A DNA stretch of 64,000 nt from NCBI RefSeq assembly GCF_038958875.1, contig NZ_CP152407.1, positions 1,309,501-1,373,500 of the forward strand. Direction: 5' to 3'. Below are positions 26,648-35,041 of the stretch, in pieces; the stretch's first letter is position 1, and each line of letters opens with the position of its first letter. The DNA comes from Acidovorax sp. FHTAMBA. Lineage in GTDB: Bacteria; Pseudomonadota; Gammaproteobacteria; Burkholderiales; Burkholderiaceae_C. Under the pieces are notes generated by a model. The model saw only the letters and a list, made by a program, of their open reading frames with translations. It was not told where the DNA came from and made no database searches. The position numbers were made by a program, and so were the translations under genes.

Positions 26648-27486
26648 CGGCCGCCGCACCACAATCCCTGCTGCTGGGCTGCGACTTCTCCAGCAGCCCC
26701 ACACGGCGCAAACCCATCGTGCTGGCGCTGGGCCAGCGCCAGGGCGCGCGCGTGGTGCTCACCACGCTGCAGCCGTTCGACACCCTGGCCGCGTTCGGCC
26801 AATGGCTGGCGCAGCCCGGGGACTGGGTGGGCGGATTCGATCTGCCCTTTGGCCTGCCACGCGAGCTGGTGCAGGCCCTCGGCTGGCCCACCGACTGGCT
26901 CACGTGCATGCAGCACTACCGCGCCCTCAGCCGCGCGCAGATCCGCGATGCGTTTGCAGGCTTTTGCAGCGTGCGCCCCGTGGGCGGCAAGTTTGCCCAC
27001 CGCGCCACCGACGGGCCCGCAGGCTCCAGCCCCTCCATGAAATGGGTGAACCCGCCCGTGGCCTACATGCTGCACGCGGGCCTGCCACTGCTGCTGGACG
27101 CGGGCGTGCACCTGCCCGGCCTGCACGCAGGCGACCCCCGCCGCGTGGCGCTGGAGGCCTACCCCGGCCTGCTCGCGCGTGAGGTGCTGCAGCGGCGCAG
27201 CTACAAAAGCGACGACCGCGCCCGGCAGACCCCCGACCGCCTCATCGCCCGCAAAGACCTGGTCAACGCGCTGGAGCTGGGCCAGACCCGCCTGGGCCTG
27301 CGCCTCAAGCTTAGCCACGCCCAGCGCGATGCGCTGGTGGAAGACGCCAGCGGCGACAGCCTGGACGCCGTGCTGTGCCTGCTGCAAGCGGCCTGGGCCC
27401 AGCGGCGCCATGGGGAAGATGGTGATGCCCTGTATGGCCTGCCGCCGGGGCTGGACCCGCTGGAAGGCTGGATCGTGACGGCCTGA
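26644..27486 (+). CDS. DUF429 domain protein
   Basis: A 280-residue soluble protein of the DUF429 family, a group with a predicted RNase H-like fold and suggested but unproven nuclease activity. The N-terminal LLLGCDFSSSP (residues about 8-18) carries the first conserved aspartate and GGFDLPFGLP near residue 62 the second. The DSLDAVLCLLQAAWA segment near residue 240 gives a third acidic cluster. It is translationally coupled to the upstream EamA transporter (ATGA overlap). The function of the pair is unknown. Confidence 0.75.
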   Translation: MTAAAPQSLLLGCDFSSSPTRRKPIVLALGQRQGARVVLTTLQPFDTLAAFGQWLAQPGDWVGGFDLPFGLPRELVQALGWPTDWLTCMQHYRALSRAQIRDAFAGFCSVRPVGGKFAHRATDGPAGSSPSMKWVNPPVAYMLHAGLPLLLDAGVHLPGLHAGDPRRVALEAYPGLLAREVLQRRSYKSDDRARQTPDRLIARKDLVNALELGQTRLGLRLKLSHAQRDALVEDASGDSLDAVLCLLQAAWAQRRHGEDGDALYGLPPGLDPLEGWIVTA

Positions 27487-27512
27487 CCTGCGGTGGCGAG
27501 TGCACAGAATCA

Positions 27513-27572
27513 AAAACTATAAAAAATATAGCTGTTGGCGCTTGCTGGTAAAGCGCTAAGCCCCAAAAACAC
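27513..27572 (+). repeat. Family A hairpin repeat, copy 7
   Basis: Forward copy after the DUF429 gene, with the stem GCGCTT-GCTGGTA-AAGCGC preceded by AAAAATATAGCTGTTG. The rest of the 299-base gap (27573-27785) shows no gene; a TATTCT at 27725-27730 could be a weak -10 for the next gene. Confidence 0.85.
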
Positions 27573-27785
27573 CCAAAATTCGTCGTCGTGGCAAGGCTGC
27601 AGCCGTAAAGCCACCACTGCCCGCCACACCAAAGTGAAACAGAGAGAAACAGTCACGTCGGCAGCGCACAACACATGAACCTGCGTTGCCCCGGGCCGCA
27701 GCACCACAGCACGCGGCCCGCTGCTATTCTCGCCACCGCTCTTCCACGGGAGGGAGGGCGAAGCGATCCAACGACAGGAAAAGAA

Positions 27786-29285
27786 ATGAACAAGAAAGCA
27801 GTGTGGGGCACCGCAGCGGTGCTGGTGGTTGCAGGCTATGGCGGCGCAACCTGGTATTTCGGTGAGCAGGCGCACAGCGCCTACGCACAGGCGCTGAACG
27901 ACGTGCGCAAGCTCCTGGGCCCCGAGGTGCTGGTGTCGCAGCAGTACACCAAGGGGTTCTGGTCGTCACAGGGCCAGCTGGTGCTGCAGTGGACGCCGCC
28001 CGCCGCCGAAGAAGACGAATGGGATGACGAAGACAACGCCGCCCCCGCGGTGGCGCCGCGGCCCATCCGCATCACGGTGGAGAACACGGTGCGGCACGGC
28101 CCGCTGGCCGGCTGGCGCCCGGCGGCGGCGGTGATCGAGACGCGCATCGGCGCCGTGGAGGGGGTGGACGACAACATGCGCAAGGCGTTTGCCAAGGTCA
28201 GCGCCCCCACGCTGACCACGGTGCGCCACCTCACGGGCAGCCACGACATGGCGTTCGCATGGCCTGCCGGCGAAGTGGGCGAGGGCGCAGACCTGGTGCG
28301 CTGGCAGCCTCTCACCTACCAGATGACGCTGAACGCCGACCGCAGCCGCCTGAGCGGCGACTTTGCCTGGCCCGAGATCACCGTGCAGTCGCAGCCACCG
28401 GCCGATGACGCGGACGACAACGACGACGAGCCCGCCGCAGATGCCGGCGAGGCCGAGCGCTATACCTTCGCCATGCAGGGCATGAAAGGCGACTTCAAGG
28501 TGCACTTCCAGGACGGCCTGTGGCTGCTGGCGCCGGGCGAGGGCTCGGGCACATTGGGCAAGCTGACGGTGACGCGTGCGCGCGCAGCGGCGGGCACCGG
28601 TGCAGCGCCCGAGCCGCTGGTGGCTCTGCAGGATCTGACGTACGGCGTCACCATTGCACGCAACAGCGGGCACCTGGGCTGGGTCAGCAACCTGCGGGGC
28701 ACGGGCAGCGTGGGCTCCGTCGCGCTGGAGTCGGTGGAGCTGAACGAAACCGTGAGCCGCATTGACGTCGAGGCCGTGAAACTGGTGCAAAAAGCGCTGG
28801 CCGACGCCTACAAGAGCGACACGGACAAGAGCGACGCGGACACCGCGCTTTCTGCCGCAGCGGAAATGCCCGGGGTCGCGTCGCTGATGGAGGCTGTGCC
28901 CCAATTTGTGGCGGCCCTGCCTGCCTACGCCATGAAGCTCACGGCCAAGGTGGACGGCGAACAGGGCGAGCTGCAGTACGGTGTGGAAATCAAAAGCATG
29001 CCCGATGCCCAGCAAGTGGCAGAAGGCGCCTGGGGCCCGGCCCTGCTCAAGAGCGGTGCCCTGCACGCCAGCCTGCGCATGCCCAAGGCCTGGCTGCCCC
29101 GCCTGGCGCAGGCCGCCGGCGACAAGGCCCCCCCGCCCCAGCACCTCGAAGCGATGCTGGGCATGGCCCAGGCCCAAGGGTTCGTTCAGCAGGACGGTGC
29201 CCATCTGGTCAGCGCGGTGCGCATGGAAAACGGCAAGGTCGTACTCAACGGCAAGGAAATCGCCGTGCCGATGGGGCGCCAGTGA
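27786..29285 (+). CDS. YdgA-like DUF945 family protein
   Basis: A 499-residue protein whose N-terminus (MNKKAVWGTAAVLVVAGYGG) is a single membrane anchor or uncleaved signal. The remainder is expected in the periplasm and matches the DUF945/YdgA family in length and layout, with the early GFWSSQGQLVLQW segment near residue 60. Acidic insertions at about 75-85 and 200-220 are unusually rich in Asp and Glu. The function of the family is unknown. It overlaps the next small gene by four bases. Confidence 0.75.
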   Translation: MNKKAVWGTAAVLVVAGYGGATWYFGEQAHSAYAQALNDVRKLLGPEVLVSQQYTKGFWSSQGQLVLQWTPPAAEEDEWDDEDNAAPAVAPRPIRITVENTVRHGPLAGWRPAAAVIETRIGAVEGVDDNMRKAFAKVSAPTLTTVRHLTGSHDMAFAWPAGEVGEGADLVRWQPLTYQMTLNADRSRLSGDFAWPEITVQSQPPADDADDNDDEPAADAGEAERYTFAMQGMKGDFKVHFQDGLWLLAPGEGSGTLGKLTVTRARAAAGTGAAPEPLVALQDLTYGVTIARNSGHLGWVSNLRGTGSVGSVALESVELNETVSRIDVEAVKLVQKALADAYKSDTDKSDADTALSAAAEMPGVASLMEAVPQFVAALPAYAMKLTAKVDGEQGELQYGVEIKSMPDAQQVAEGAWGPALLKSGALHASLRMPKAWLPRLAQAAGDKAPPPQHLEAMLGMAQAQGFVQQDGAHLVSAVRMENGKVVLNGKEIAVPMGRQ

Positions 29286-29512
29286 ACCTGGCCAAGGGCC
29301 TTGCGGCGGCAACCGTGGTGCTGGCGCTCTCGGCCCTGGGCGCGGCTGCATGGGCTGCGCCCGCCCCGTGGTACTACTGGCGCAGCAAGGTGGATGGTGT
29401 GCGCATCTGCGCGCAAACATCGCCCGGCCCCGGCTGGGAGCGCGACAGCGAAGCCTACGCAGGCCCGGGCTGCCAGCCCCGGCGCAAGGTGCTCATCGTG
29501 CCCATGCGGTAG
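29282..29512 (+). CDS. Small secreted protein of unknown function
   Basis: A 76-residue open frame starting with GTG at 29282 and overlapping the YdgA-like gene by four bases. It has a clear signal peptide with cleavage after AWA near residue 25. The mature part of about 50 residues contains two cysteines that could form a disulfide (ICAQT, GPGCQP) and a conserved-looking WYYWRSK start. I do not recognise a family. The signal peptide and coupling argue that it is a real gene. Confidence 0.6.
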   Translation: MNLAKGLAAATVVLALSALGAAAWAAPAPWYYWRSKVDGVRICAQTSPGPGWERDSEAYAGPGCQPRRKVLIVPMR

Positions 29513-29569
29513 CGCAAGCAACAGCAGTGGCGGCAACGGCCACTGCCAGCCCATGGCGCCAGGGAGGTG

Positions 29570-29632
29570 TTATAAAAACAATAGCTGCTGGCGCTTGCTG
29601 CATAAGCGCTGGAGGCCAAAATAGCTTGCAAT
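29570..29632 (+). repeat. Family A hairpin repeat, copy 8
   Basis: Forward copy: AACAATAGCTGCTG, the stem GCGCTT-GCTGCAT-AAGCGC, then TGGAGGCCAAAATAG. It is close to the family consensus. Confidence 0.88.
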
Positions 29633-29698
29633 GCTGTGCATACGTTCGATAATGGTGGCGGCCCCCCAACGCACCCTGTAACGCACCCCGCACGCCCC

Positions 29699-30370
29699 AT
29701 GACCGAACTCATCCTCATCCGCCACGGCGAGACTGACTGGAACCGCGAACTGCGCTTTCAGGGCCACGTGGATGTACCTCTCAACGCCACCGGCCACGAA
29801 CAGGCCCGGCGGCTCGCCGAGCGCCTGGCCTTTGATCAGCTGGTGGTGGACCACCTGGTCTGCAGCGACCTCATCCGCACCCAGCAGACCGCCGCGCCCA
29901 GCCTGCAGGTGCTGTTCCCCCAGGCACGCATCGACACCCTGACCGACAGCGCCCTGCGCGAGCAGGCCTTTGGCGTGGTGGACGGCAAACGCGTGGACGA
30001 CGTCAAGCTGGAGCATGCCGATGCCTGGGCCCAATGGCTGCGCTTTGAAGCCGACTACGCCATGCCCGGCGGCGAGACCACCCGTCAGTTCCACACCCGC
30101 GTGATGGACGCCGTGTACCGCATCGCCCAGCAGCACAGCGGCCAGACCGTGATGGTGGTCACCCACGGCGGCGTGCTCGACATGATCTGGCGCACGGCGC
30201 GTGGCACGGGACTGGATGGTCCGCGCCAGAGCGACATCCCCAACGCGGGGCTCAACCGCGTGCGGGTGAGCGGCGAGGCGGTGGAGGTTCTGGACTGGGC
30301 CGACGTGCGGCACCTGTCGGATTTGCCGGAGCAGCCGGTGTATGACCAGACGAAGTTGGTGGTGCGGTGA
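29699..30370 (+). CDS. Histidine phosphatase family protein (phosphoglycerate mutase-like)
   Basis: A 223-residue cofactor-independent-looking branch of the histidine phosphatase superfamily. The catalytic RHGETDWN is at residues 8-15 and the second histidine lies in VVTHGGVLDMIW near residue 155. The start at 29699 removes a 21-residue non-homologous extension. It resembles GpmB, but members act on diverse phosphoesters, so the substrate is open. An IS256-family element is inserted 46 bases after its stop codon. Confidence 0.88.
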   Translation: MTELILIRHGETDWNRELRFQGHVDVPLNATGHEQARRLAERLAFDQLVVDHLVCSDLIRTQQTAAPSLQVLFPQARIDTLTDSALREQAFGVVDGKRVDDVKLEHADAWAQWLRFEADYAMPGGETTRQFHTRVMDAVYRIAQQHSGQTVMVVTHGGVLDMIWRTARGTGLDGPRQSDIPNAGLNRVRVSGEAVEVLDWADVRHLSDLPEQPVYDQTKLVVR

Positions 30371-30408
30371 GGGCCTGACCAAACGGCGCGCGGAATGCGG
30401 GCCGACCG

Positions 30409-30416
30409 TTGGTGCT
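30409..30416. repeat. 8-bp target site duplication, left copy
   Basis: TTGGTGCT directly abuts the left end of the insertion sequence and is repeated exactly at the right end (31749-31756). Confidence 0.92.
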
Positions 30417-31748
30417 GGGCGTGTCCGAATTTTTGTGTAAACGGTTCGGACTTCAGTTGACGGAGATGCGGTCTCCGAACTGAATGGTAAATCGGGTCAG
30501 CGCTGCCTTCCAATCCCGAATCGGCATGGTCCACTTCTGACTGATGTTGCGCAGGGCTAAGTAGAACAACTTGGTCAGCGCCTCATCGCTGGGGAATGAA
30601 CCCCGGTTCTTGCTCAGCTTCCTCAGGCCCATGTTCACCGACTCGATGGCGTTGGTCGTGTAGATGACCTTGCGGATTTCCGCCGGGTAGTCAAAGAACG
30701 GCGTCAGTCGGCTCCAGTTCCTGCGCCAGGACTGGCCAATGGGCAGGTAGTCCGAGTCCCACTTTGCTTCGAACTCGCCCAGGCGCAGCTCGGCCTCTTC
30801 GGCGGTTGCGGCCTGGTAGATGTGGCGCAGGTCCCCCGCCACATCCTTCCTGCGCTTCCACGAGACATAGTTCAGGCTGTGGCGCACCATGTGCACGATG
30901 CACAGTTGAACCACCGCCTTGGGGAACACCGCCTCGATGGCATCGGGGAAGCCCTTGAGCCCGTCAACGCAGGCGATGAAGATATCCTGTACGCCCCGGT
31001 TGCGCAGCTCGGTTACCACCTGCAGCCAGAACTTGGCGCCCTCGGTCTGCGCCAGCCACAGGCCCAGCACCTCCTTCTCGCCATTCATGTTGATGCCGAT
31101 GGCCAGGTACACCGCCTTGACCCGTACCGCGCCCTCGCGCACCTTCACATGGATACAGTCCAGGTAGACGATGGGATAGATGGCTTCCAGCGGCCGTGCC
31201 TGCCAGGCTTTGACCTCGTCGCTGACCGCATCTGTCACAGAGGAAATCAGGCTGGGCGAGACCTCGGTGCCATACATCTCCTGCAGGTGCCCCTGAATCT
31301 CGCGCACCGTCATGCCGCGGGCGTACAGCGAGATGATTTTGTCGTCGAAGCCGCTCCAGCGGGTCTGGTGCTTGGGGATGAGCTGGGGCTCAAAGCTGCC
31401 GTGGCGGTCGCGTGGCACTTCGATGGGCAGTTCGCCGAAATCGCCCTTGAGGGTCTTCTTGCTCTTGCCGTTGCGGGTGTTGCCGCTGGCGTTGGCCACG
31501 GCTTCATGGCGCTCGTGGCCCAGGTGTTCGGTCAGTTCGGCGTCCAGCGCCTTCTCCACGAGCAGCTTGGTCAGCTGCTTGAGCAGGCCGTTCTCGCCAA
31601 TCAGGTCTTCAGGCTTCTTGTAGTCGGCCAGCAGGCTGGCCAGCAGTTTTTGCGGTACTTCGTGCTTCTTGGTTGTCATTGTGTTTGCGGACAAGCAGGC
31701 TCTCGCCTGCGGTGGATTGTCCGTTTACACAAAATTCTGCACACCCTC
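30417..31748 (-). mobile_element. Complete IS256-family insertion sequence (1332 bp)
   Basis: The element is bounded by imperfect 28-bp terminal inverted repeats, both containing the block TTTTGTGTAAACGG, and flanked by exact 8-bp duplications. It contains one intact transposase on the minus strand. Size, 8-bp duplication and transposase all agree with the IS256 family. The intact ends and perfect duplication suggest a fairly recent insertion. Confidence 0.93.
30453..31694 (-). CDS. IS256-family transposase
   Basis: A 413-residue mutator-type DDE transposase. The first catalytic aspartate is in IVYLDCIHVKVRE near residue 179, the second region is IACVDGLKGFPDAIEAVFP near residue 244, followed by the family-typical VQLCIVHMVRHS, and the glutamate motif is YTTNAIESVN near residue 349. 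There are no frameshifts or stop codons. An internal start MTTKKHEVPQ at 31679 is an alternative. It occupies nearly the whole insertion sequence. Confidence 0.95.
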   Translation of the reverse strand: MSANTMTTKKHEVPQKLLASLLADYKKPEDLIGENGLLKQLTKLLVEKALDAELTEHLGHERHEAVANASGNTRNGKSKKTLKGDFGELPIEVPRDRHGSFEPQLIPKHQTRWSGFDDKIISLYARGMTVREIQGHLQEMYGTEVSPSLISSVTDAVSDEVKAWQARPLEAIYPIVYLDCIHVKVREGAVRVKAVYLAIGINMNGEKEVLGLWLAQTEGAKFWLQVVTELRNRGVQDIFIACVDGLKGFPDAIEAVFPKAVVQLCIVHMVRHSLNYVSWKRRKDVAGDLRHIYQAATAEEAELRLGEFEAKWDSDYLPIGQSWRRNWSRLTPFFDYPAEIRKVIYTTNAIESVNMGLRKLSKNRGSFPSDEALTKLFYLALRNISQKWTMPIRDWKAALTRFTIQFGDRISVN

Positions 31749-31756
31749 TTGGTGCT
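31749..31756. repeat. 8-bp target site duplication, right copy
   Basis: TTGGTGCT follows the right end of the insertion sequence and is identical to 30409-30416. Confidence 0.92.
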
Positions 31757-31786
31757 CCGGTTGAACGACCTGTTAGGCCTCACTCT

Positions 31787-31841
31787 AGGCTGAAGGTTCG
31801 CCCGCCGACGGCGCCATTCGTTCCGACTTCAGATTCAGCCT
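31787..31841. other. Inverted repeat after the orphan gene
   Basis: AGGCTGAA (31787-31794) and TTCAGCCT (31834-31841) are perfect inverted arms around a GC-rich interior. It lies between the attC-like half-site and the stop of the orphan gene, and may be its transcription end or part of a recombination-site structure. Confidence 0.45.
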
Positions 31842-31856
31842 CACTGAGTGACTGGG

Positions 31857-32714
31857 TCAGATGTCGGCGCTACATTCGTCGCCTGTCGAGTCAGTCCGGT
31901 AGGCGAATGCCTCTCGCACTACCTCAACTGCGCCCTGCCAGAACAATAGGTCAACTGGCGTCTTGCCGTATCGCCTCCGGTGATCCCAGAGCTTGCCCAT
32001 GGCTTGGAAAGGAGAGGGTACTTCTTGCAATCTGGTGACTACGTCCTTCATTTCCTCTCCATTTGCGATTGCCTGGGTAATGTACCAACGCTTCACGCGT
32101 ACCAGCTTGCCTTCCAACAACTCCAGTAGCTCTTGCAGCTGCCTAGAAGACTGCGCTTGGTGAAATGAGGATGACATCATTTTGGCAAGACCACTCGTGG
32201 AATATCTGCCACTGATTCTCTCCCTCGCAATACGCGGCGCGAGCGCTGATAGCCTTGGCAGGAAGTATTGATTCTCCAAGAGTCGATCGAAGTCAGATCG
32301 CTCTTCATCTTGTTCCAATCCAAACAAAGGCACAAAAGTACCGGGTAGCCAATTGCTCCCGGGCGCGGCTACGCCTTGCAAAAAAGCGCTCACTTCTGAA
32401 CGACTGATTTGAGCGAGGTTGCTCGTTGCAGGATTCGCGCGCGCGCTTCCCACGGGAGCGAAATACCTGCCATCTACAGTGCGTGTAAAGGGCTTTCCTT
32501 CATGCTTCTTCGACCATTGGCATGCCTCTTGAAATGTCCTAAAGACGAGTTCCACAGACAAACCATCGTCGAAGTTGTTCGGTGAATGCGGATTCTGTCT
32601 CCCGCCGCCATTCGCCATGATCTCCCCGAGGCGGTCGTAGTCGTCCTCACTTCCAGGGCTCAACCCATACTTCTCGCACAAATCTTCATATTCGCTCATC
32701 TTGCAAGACTCCAT
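31857..32714 (-). CDS. Orphan hypothetical protein in an AT-richer insert
   Basis: A 285-residue soluble protein with no signal peptide or membrane segment. I do not recognise a family. The N-terminus is acidic (SEYEDLCEKYGLSPGSEDDY), the middle has a FTRTVDGRYFAPVGSA strand region, and residues 170-230 are helical with repeated Leu and Gln (RQLQELLELLEGKL). An internal start at MSEYEDL (32699) is possible. Its base composition is visibly less GC-rich than its neighbours and its codon use differs. With the insertion sequence and attC-like sequence beside it, acquisition by transfer is likely, possibly as an integron cassette. Confidence 0.65.
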   Translation of the reverse strand: MESCKMSEYEDLCEKYGLSPGSEDDYDRLGEIMANGGGRQNPHSPNNFDDGLSVELVFRTFQEACQWSKKHEGKPFTRTVDGRYFAPVGSARANPATSNLAQISRSEVSAFLQGVAAPGSNWLPGTFVPLFGLEQDEERSDFDRLLENQYFLPRLSALAPRIARERISGRYSTSGLAKMMSSSFHQAQSSRQLQELLELLEGKLVRVKRWYITQAIANGEEMKDVVTRLQEVPSPFQAMGKLWDHRRRYGKTPVDLLFWQGAVEVVREAFAYRTDSTGDECSADI

Positions 32715-32760
32715 CAGCCGTCGACCGGCAGCAACTATAGGTCGTCACACCGTCATGAAG

Positions 32761-34158
32761 TTAATCGTGAGTCGACTCAAGAATCGGGGATACGAACGGC
32801 CATTTGTGGAATGGGCTAAGGTTCACAGCAGACAACCCCAACACCCCATTCACCACCCCCACCTGCCTCGCCAGCCGCACCGACTCCGGCTGCCCATTCA
32901 CCAACGGCTGCAACACGTTCTGCACCGCCGCCCACTGCCCGTTGCGCTGCAGTGCATCCAGCCAGATCTGGTGAAACAGATCCCGTTGCGCATGGCTGCC
33001 ACCAATCTCCACCAGCCTGGGCAGGGCCACGCCCAGCTTCTCCACGGCAGTAGCCCAGTCGCCCTGCGCATGCGCCAGCAGGCCGTGCGCGGCGGGCACA
33101 CACACCTGCTGCCACACGGTGCGCTCATGCGCCTCGGTGCGGGTGGCGGCGTGGGCTGCGATGTTGTTTTGCAGCGTGCGCGCGGCCTCCATGCGCCCGG
33201 CGCGGGCCAGGCCGTAGAGGTATTGCAGGTCCAGGAAGGGCAGCACATGGTCGGCCAAGCGCAGGGCCAGGTGGTCGGCCACGTCGGCCCAGCGGTGGCC
33301 CACATCAACACCAGCCAGCTCCAGCCGGGCGAGCAGTGACACGGCGTTGATCTGGTCCTGCGTGTATTCCTTGACCACGCCCCACACCTGTTGGTCGTAG
33401 AGCGCCAGCACTTCGGCATGCCGGTCCTGTTCCAGCAGGAACAGCGCCTGGTGCCACCAGTTGTGCGTGACCATGAAGGAGTTCAGGCCCGTCCAGGTGT
33501 CGCAGACGCTGGCCATGAAGTCGGTACCTTCGCGGATGCGGCCCTGGGTCAGCATGACGTGGGCCAGCGCGTGGTGGGCCCAGGGTTCTTTGCGGCACAG
33601 GGTGATGGCGTGGCGTGCGGCGTTTTCGGCCTCTTGCAGGCGGTGGCATTGCTCCCAGCCAAAGGCGAGCATGCCGTGCAGGTAGGGCACGTCGGCCGCT
33701 GTGGGCAGGGCCTGCAACGCCAGGCGCAGCATGCCGGGCGAGTCGCCCCGGTTGAACAAATGGTATTGGCCGAGCTTGAGGGAGGCGAGGTCGCGCGGGT
33801 GCAGGCGGGCTTGCTCTTCGTGCAGTGCAATGGCGCGGGGCAGGTCACCACTCACCCAGGCGGCGATGGCGGCTACAAAGCGTTGCTCACGCTCGCTAGC
33901 CTCTGCAGCACGGGCCAGGGCCTGGTCGATGAAGGGGCGGGCGTTGCGCGGGGCGTTGGCCGACTCGGCAAACATGTGCAGCGCGGCGCAGCTGGCTTGC
34001 ACGATCGGGCTGGTGTCGGCCGCCGCGTTCAGCACGTTCACCGCGCGGGCTTCGCAGGCGATGAAGCCTTCGACGAAGTCGTTCAGCGCCGTCGCGCTGG
34101 TCTCGTCGTGCAGCGTGACGGGGTTGCCCAGGCTGTCGGTCGATGGTGTGTGCTGCAT
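32761..34158 (-). CDS. TTC38-like tetratricopeptide repeat protein
   Basis: A 465-residue cytoplasmic protein of degenerate TPR helices matching the TTC38 family, which also occurs in animals. Typical segments are REQRFVAAIAAWVSGDLPRA near residue 95, LHPRDLASLKLGQYHLFNRG near 125 and HALAHVMLTQGRIREGTDFM near 195. Function is unknown. The last 15-20 residues (from about SPFHKWPF) are encoded in DNA with the base composition of the neighbouring insert, so the original C-terminus may have been replaced when that segment integrated near 32,820. Confidence 0.8.
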   Translation of the reverse strand: MQHTPSTDSLGNPVTLHDETSATALNDFVEGFIACEARAVNVLNAAADTSPIVQASCAALHMFAESANAPRNARPFIDQALARAAEASEREQRFVAAIAAWVSGDLPRAIALHEEQARLHPRDLASLKLGQYHLFNRGDSPGMLRLALQALPTAADVPYLHGMLAFGWEQCHRLQEAENAARHAITLCRKEPWAHHALAHVMLTQGRIREGTDFMASVCDTWTGLNSFMVTHNWWHQALFLLEQDRHAEVLALYDQQVWGVVKEYTQDQINAVSLLARLELAGVDVGHRWADVADHLALRLADHVLPFLDLQYLYGLARAGRMEAARTLQNNIAAHAATRTEAHERTVWQQVCVPAAHGLLAHAQGDWATAVEKLGVALPRLVEIGGSHAQRDLFHQIWLDALQRNGQWAAVQNVLQPLVNGQPESVRLARQVGVVNGVLGLSAVNLSPFHKWPFVSPILESTHD

Positions 34159-34205
34159 GACGGTCTCGTGGCGGCTGTTGGCGGGATCGGCGTTGCACCA
34201 CCCCT

Positions 34206-34268
34206 TACCGTTCGGGCTGCGCTTGTCGAAGCCCCGCGCAGCGCTTCGACAGCATCAGCGTCAACGGC
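34206..34268. repeat. REP-like palindrome (TTCGGGCTG...CTTCGAC type)
   Basis: CCGTTCGGGCTGCGCTTGTC, then GAAGCC...GCGCTTCGACA and a partly complementary CAGCGTCAACGG, form a long imperfect hairpin in the gap between the TPR gene and the next gene. The sequence resembles a palindromic repeat widespread in proteobacteria. One copy is seen here. Confidence 0.6.
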
Positions 34269-34296
34269 CGGTACATCATGTGGAGGCTGAGTGGCA

Positions 34297-34905
34297 TCAA
34301 CCGCCCTTGATGAGGGCCAGGTACGCGTTGCGCGTTTCGGCAGACACCGAGGCCACGAGCTGCTCGTGCGGGGTCTGGTGGCGCGCCAGCATGCGGGCGG
34401 TGGCGATGGTTTTGGACTTGCAGAACCAGTGGCAGGTGTGCTGCATGAGGAACAGCTCGGCCGACATCATGAAGGCGCGGTCTTTGGGCGCCAGGTGGCC
34501 GGTGTTCTGCACCACATGCGCGATGCCGCGCGCGTGGATGGCCAGGGCCTTGCGCATGTCAAAGGTGTAGCTGGGCAAAATTTTCTCCGCGAAGGGGATC
34601 GCCATGGCCAGGCGGCTGACCCGGGTATCGGGCTCGGGTTCTTTCGCGAATTCTGCGGCGAGCCGGCTGAATTGCTCGGTGAGTTGCGATTCGGTGGTGC
34701 TGAGCAGGCTCCAGATCTGGCTGCGGCGCTCATCGGTGCTTTCGCCCAGCGCACGCAGGTAGCCCTCGGTCAGGGCCTCCATGAGTTTTTCGATCTGGTA
34801 GTTGGCCAGGTGGCTGCCCAGCAGTGCGATGCGCTTGCGCTGCTCCTTGGCGTTGAGCATGTAGGTGCCCGCAGCGATCAGGATGGCCAGGATGAAGGTG
34901 TCCAT
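34297..34905 (-). CDS. Conserved hypothetical protein with an N-terminal membrane helix
   Basis: The start at 34905 (MDTFILAILIAAGTYML) opens a single N-terminal transmembrane helix; longer versions extend into G-rich low-complexity DNA and are unlikely. The 202-residue protein then has a mostly helical cytoplasmic part with several Cys, His and Trp residues (FLMQHTCHWFCKSKTI near residue 160). I do not recognise the family. It stands between the TPR gene and the amidase on the same strand. Confidence 0.65.
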   Translation of the reverse strand: MDTFILAILIAAGTYMLNAKEQRKRIALLGSHLANYQIEKLMEALTEGYLRALGESTDERRSQIWSLLSTTESQLTEQFSRLAAEFAKEPEPDTRVSRLAMAIPFAEKILPSYTFDMRKALAIHARGIAHVVQNTGHLAPKDRAFMMSAELFLMQHTCHWFCKSKTIATARMLARHQTPHEQLVASVSAETRNAYLALIKGG

Positions 34906-35041
34906 TCGGTAGGGTGGTGTGGTGGGGTGTGGTGTTGCGGGGTGGGGTGGGGCAGACCCTGGGCAGCCGGTGTGTGTGTGTGCCAGCGACAGCCTGCCAG
35001 TGCGCAAGGTTACCGCCAACGCCGCATCGGCACGCCCGCGG

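Larger units (their letters stand above)
30373..31778 (-). other. attC-like integron recombination site relic, split by the insertion sequence
   Basis: Read on the minus strand, 31778-31757 gives GCCTAACAGG then TCGTTCAACCGG. This closely resembles the 5' half of integron attC sites (GCCTAAC core, then TTCGTTCAAGCCG). Removing the IS and one target copy joins it to 30416-30373, which ends GTCAGGC; the core arms GCCTAAC and GTCAGGC pair at 6 of 7 positions and the joined unit is 66 bases. The 3' half fits less well because the inner arms are unevenly spaced. The orphan gene lies just upstream of it on the same strand, as a cassette gene would. Confidence 0.35.

Noticed and set aside
30822..31793. 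A 323-codon plus-strand frame in the insertion sequence
   Set aside because: It is antisense to the transposase; the DDE motifs are on the minus strand.
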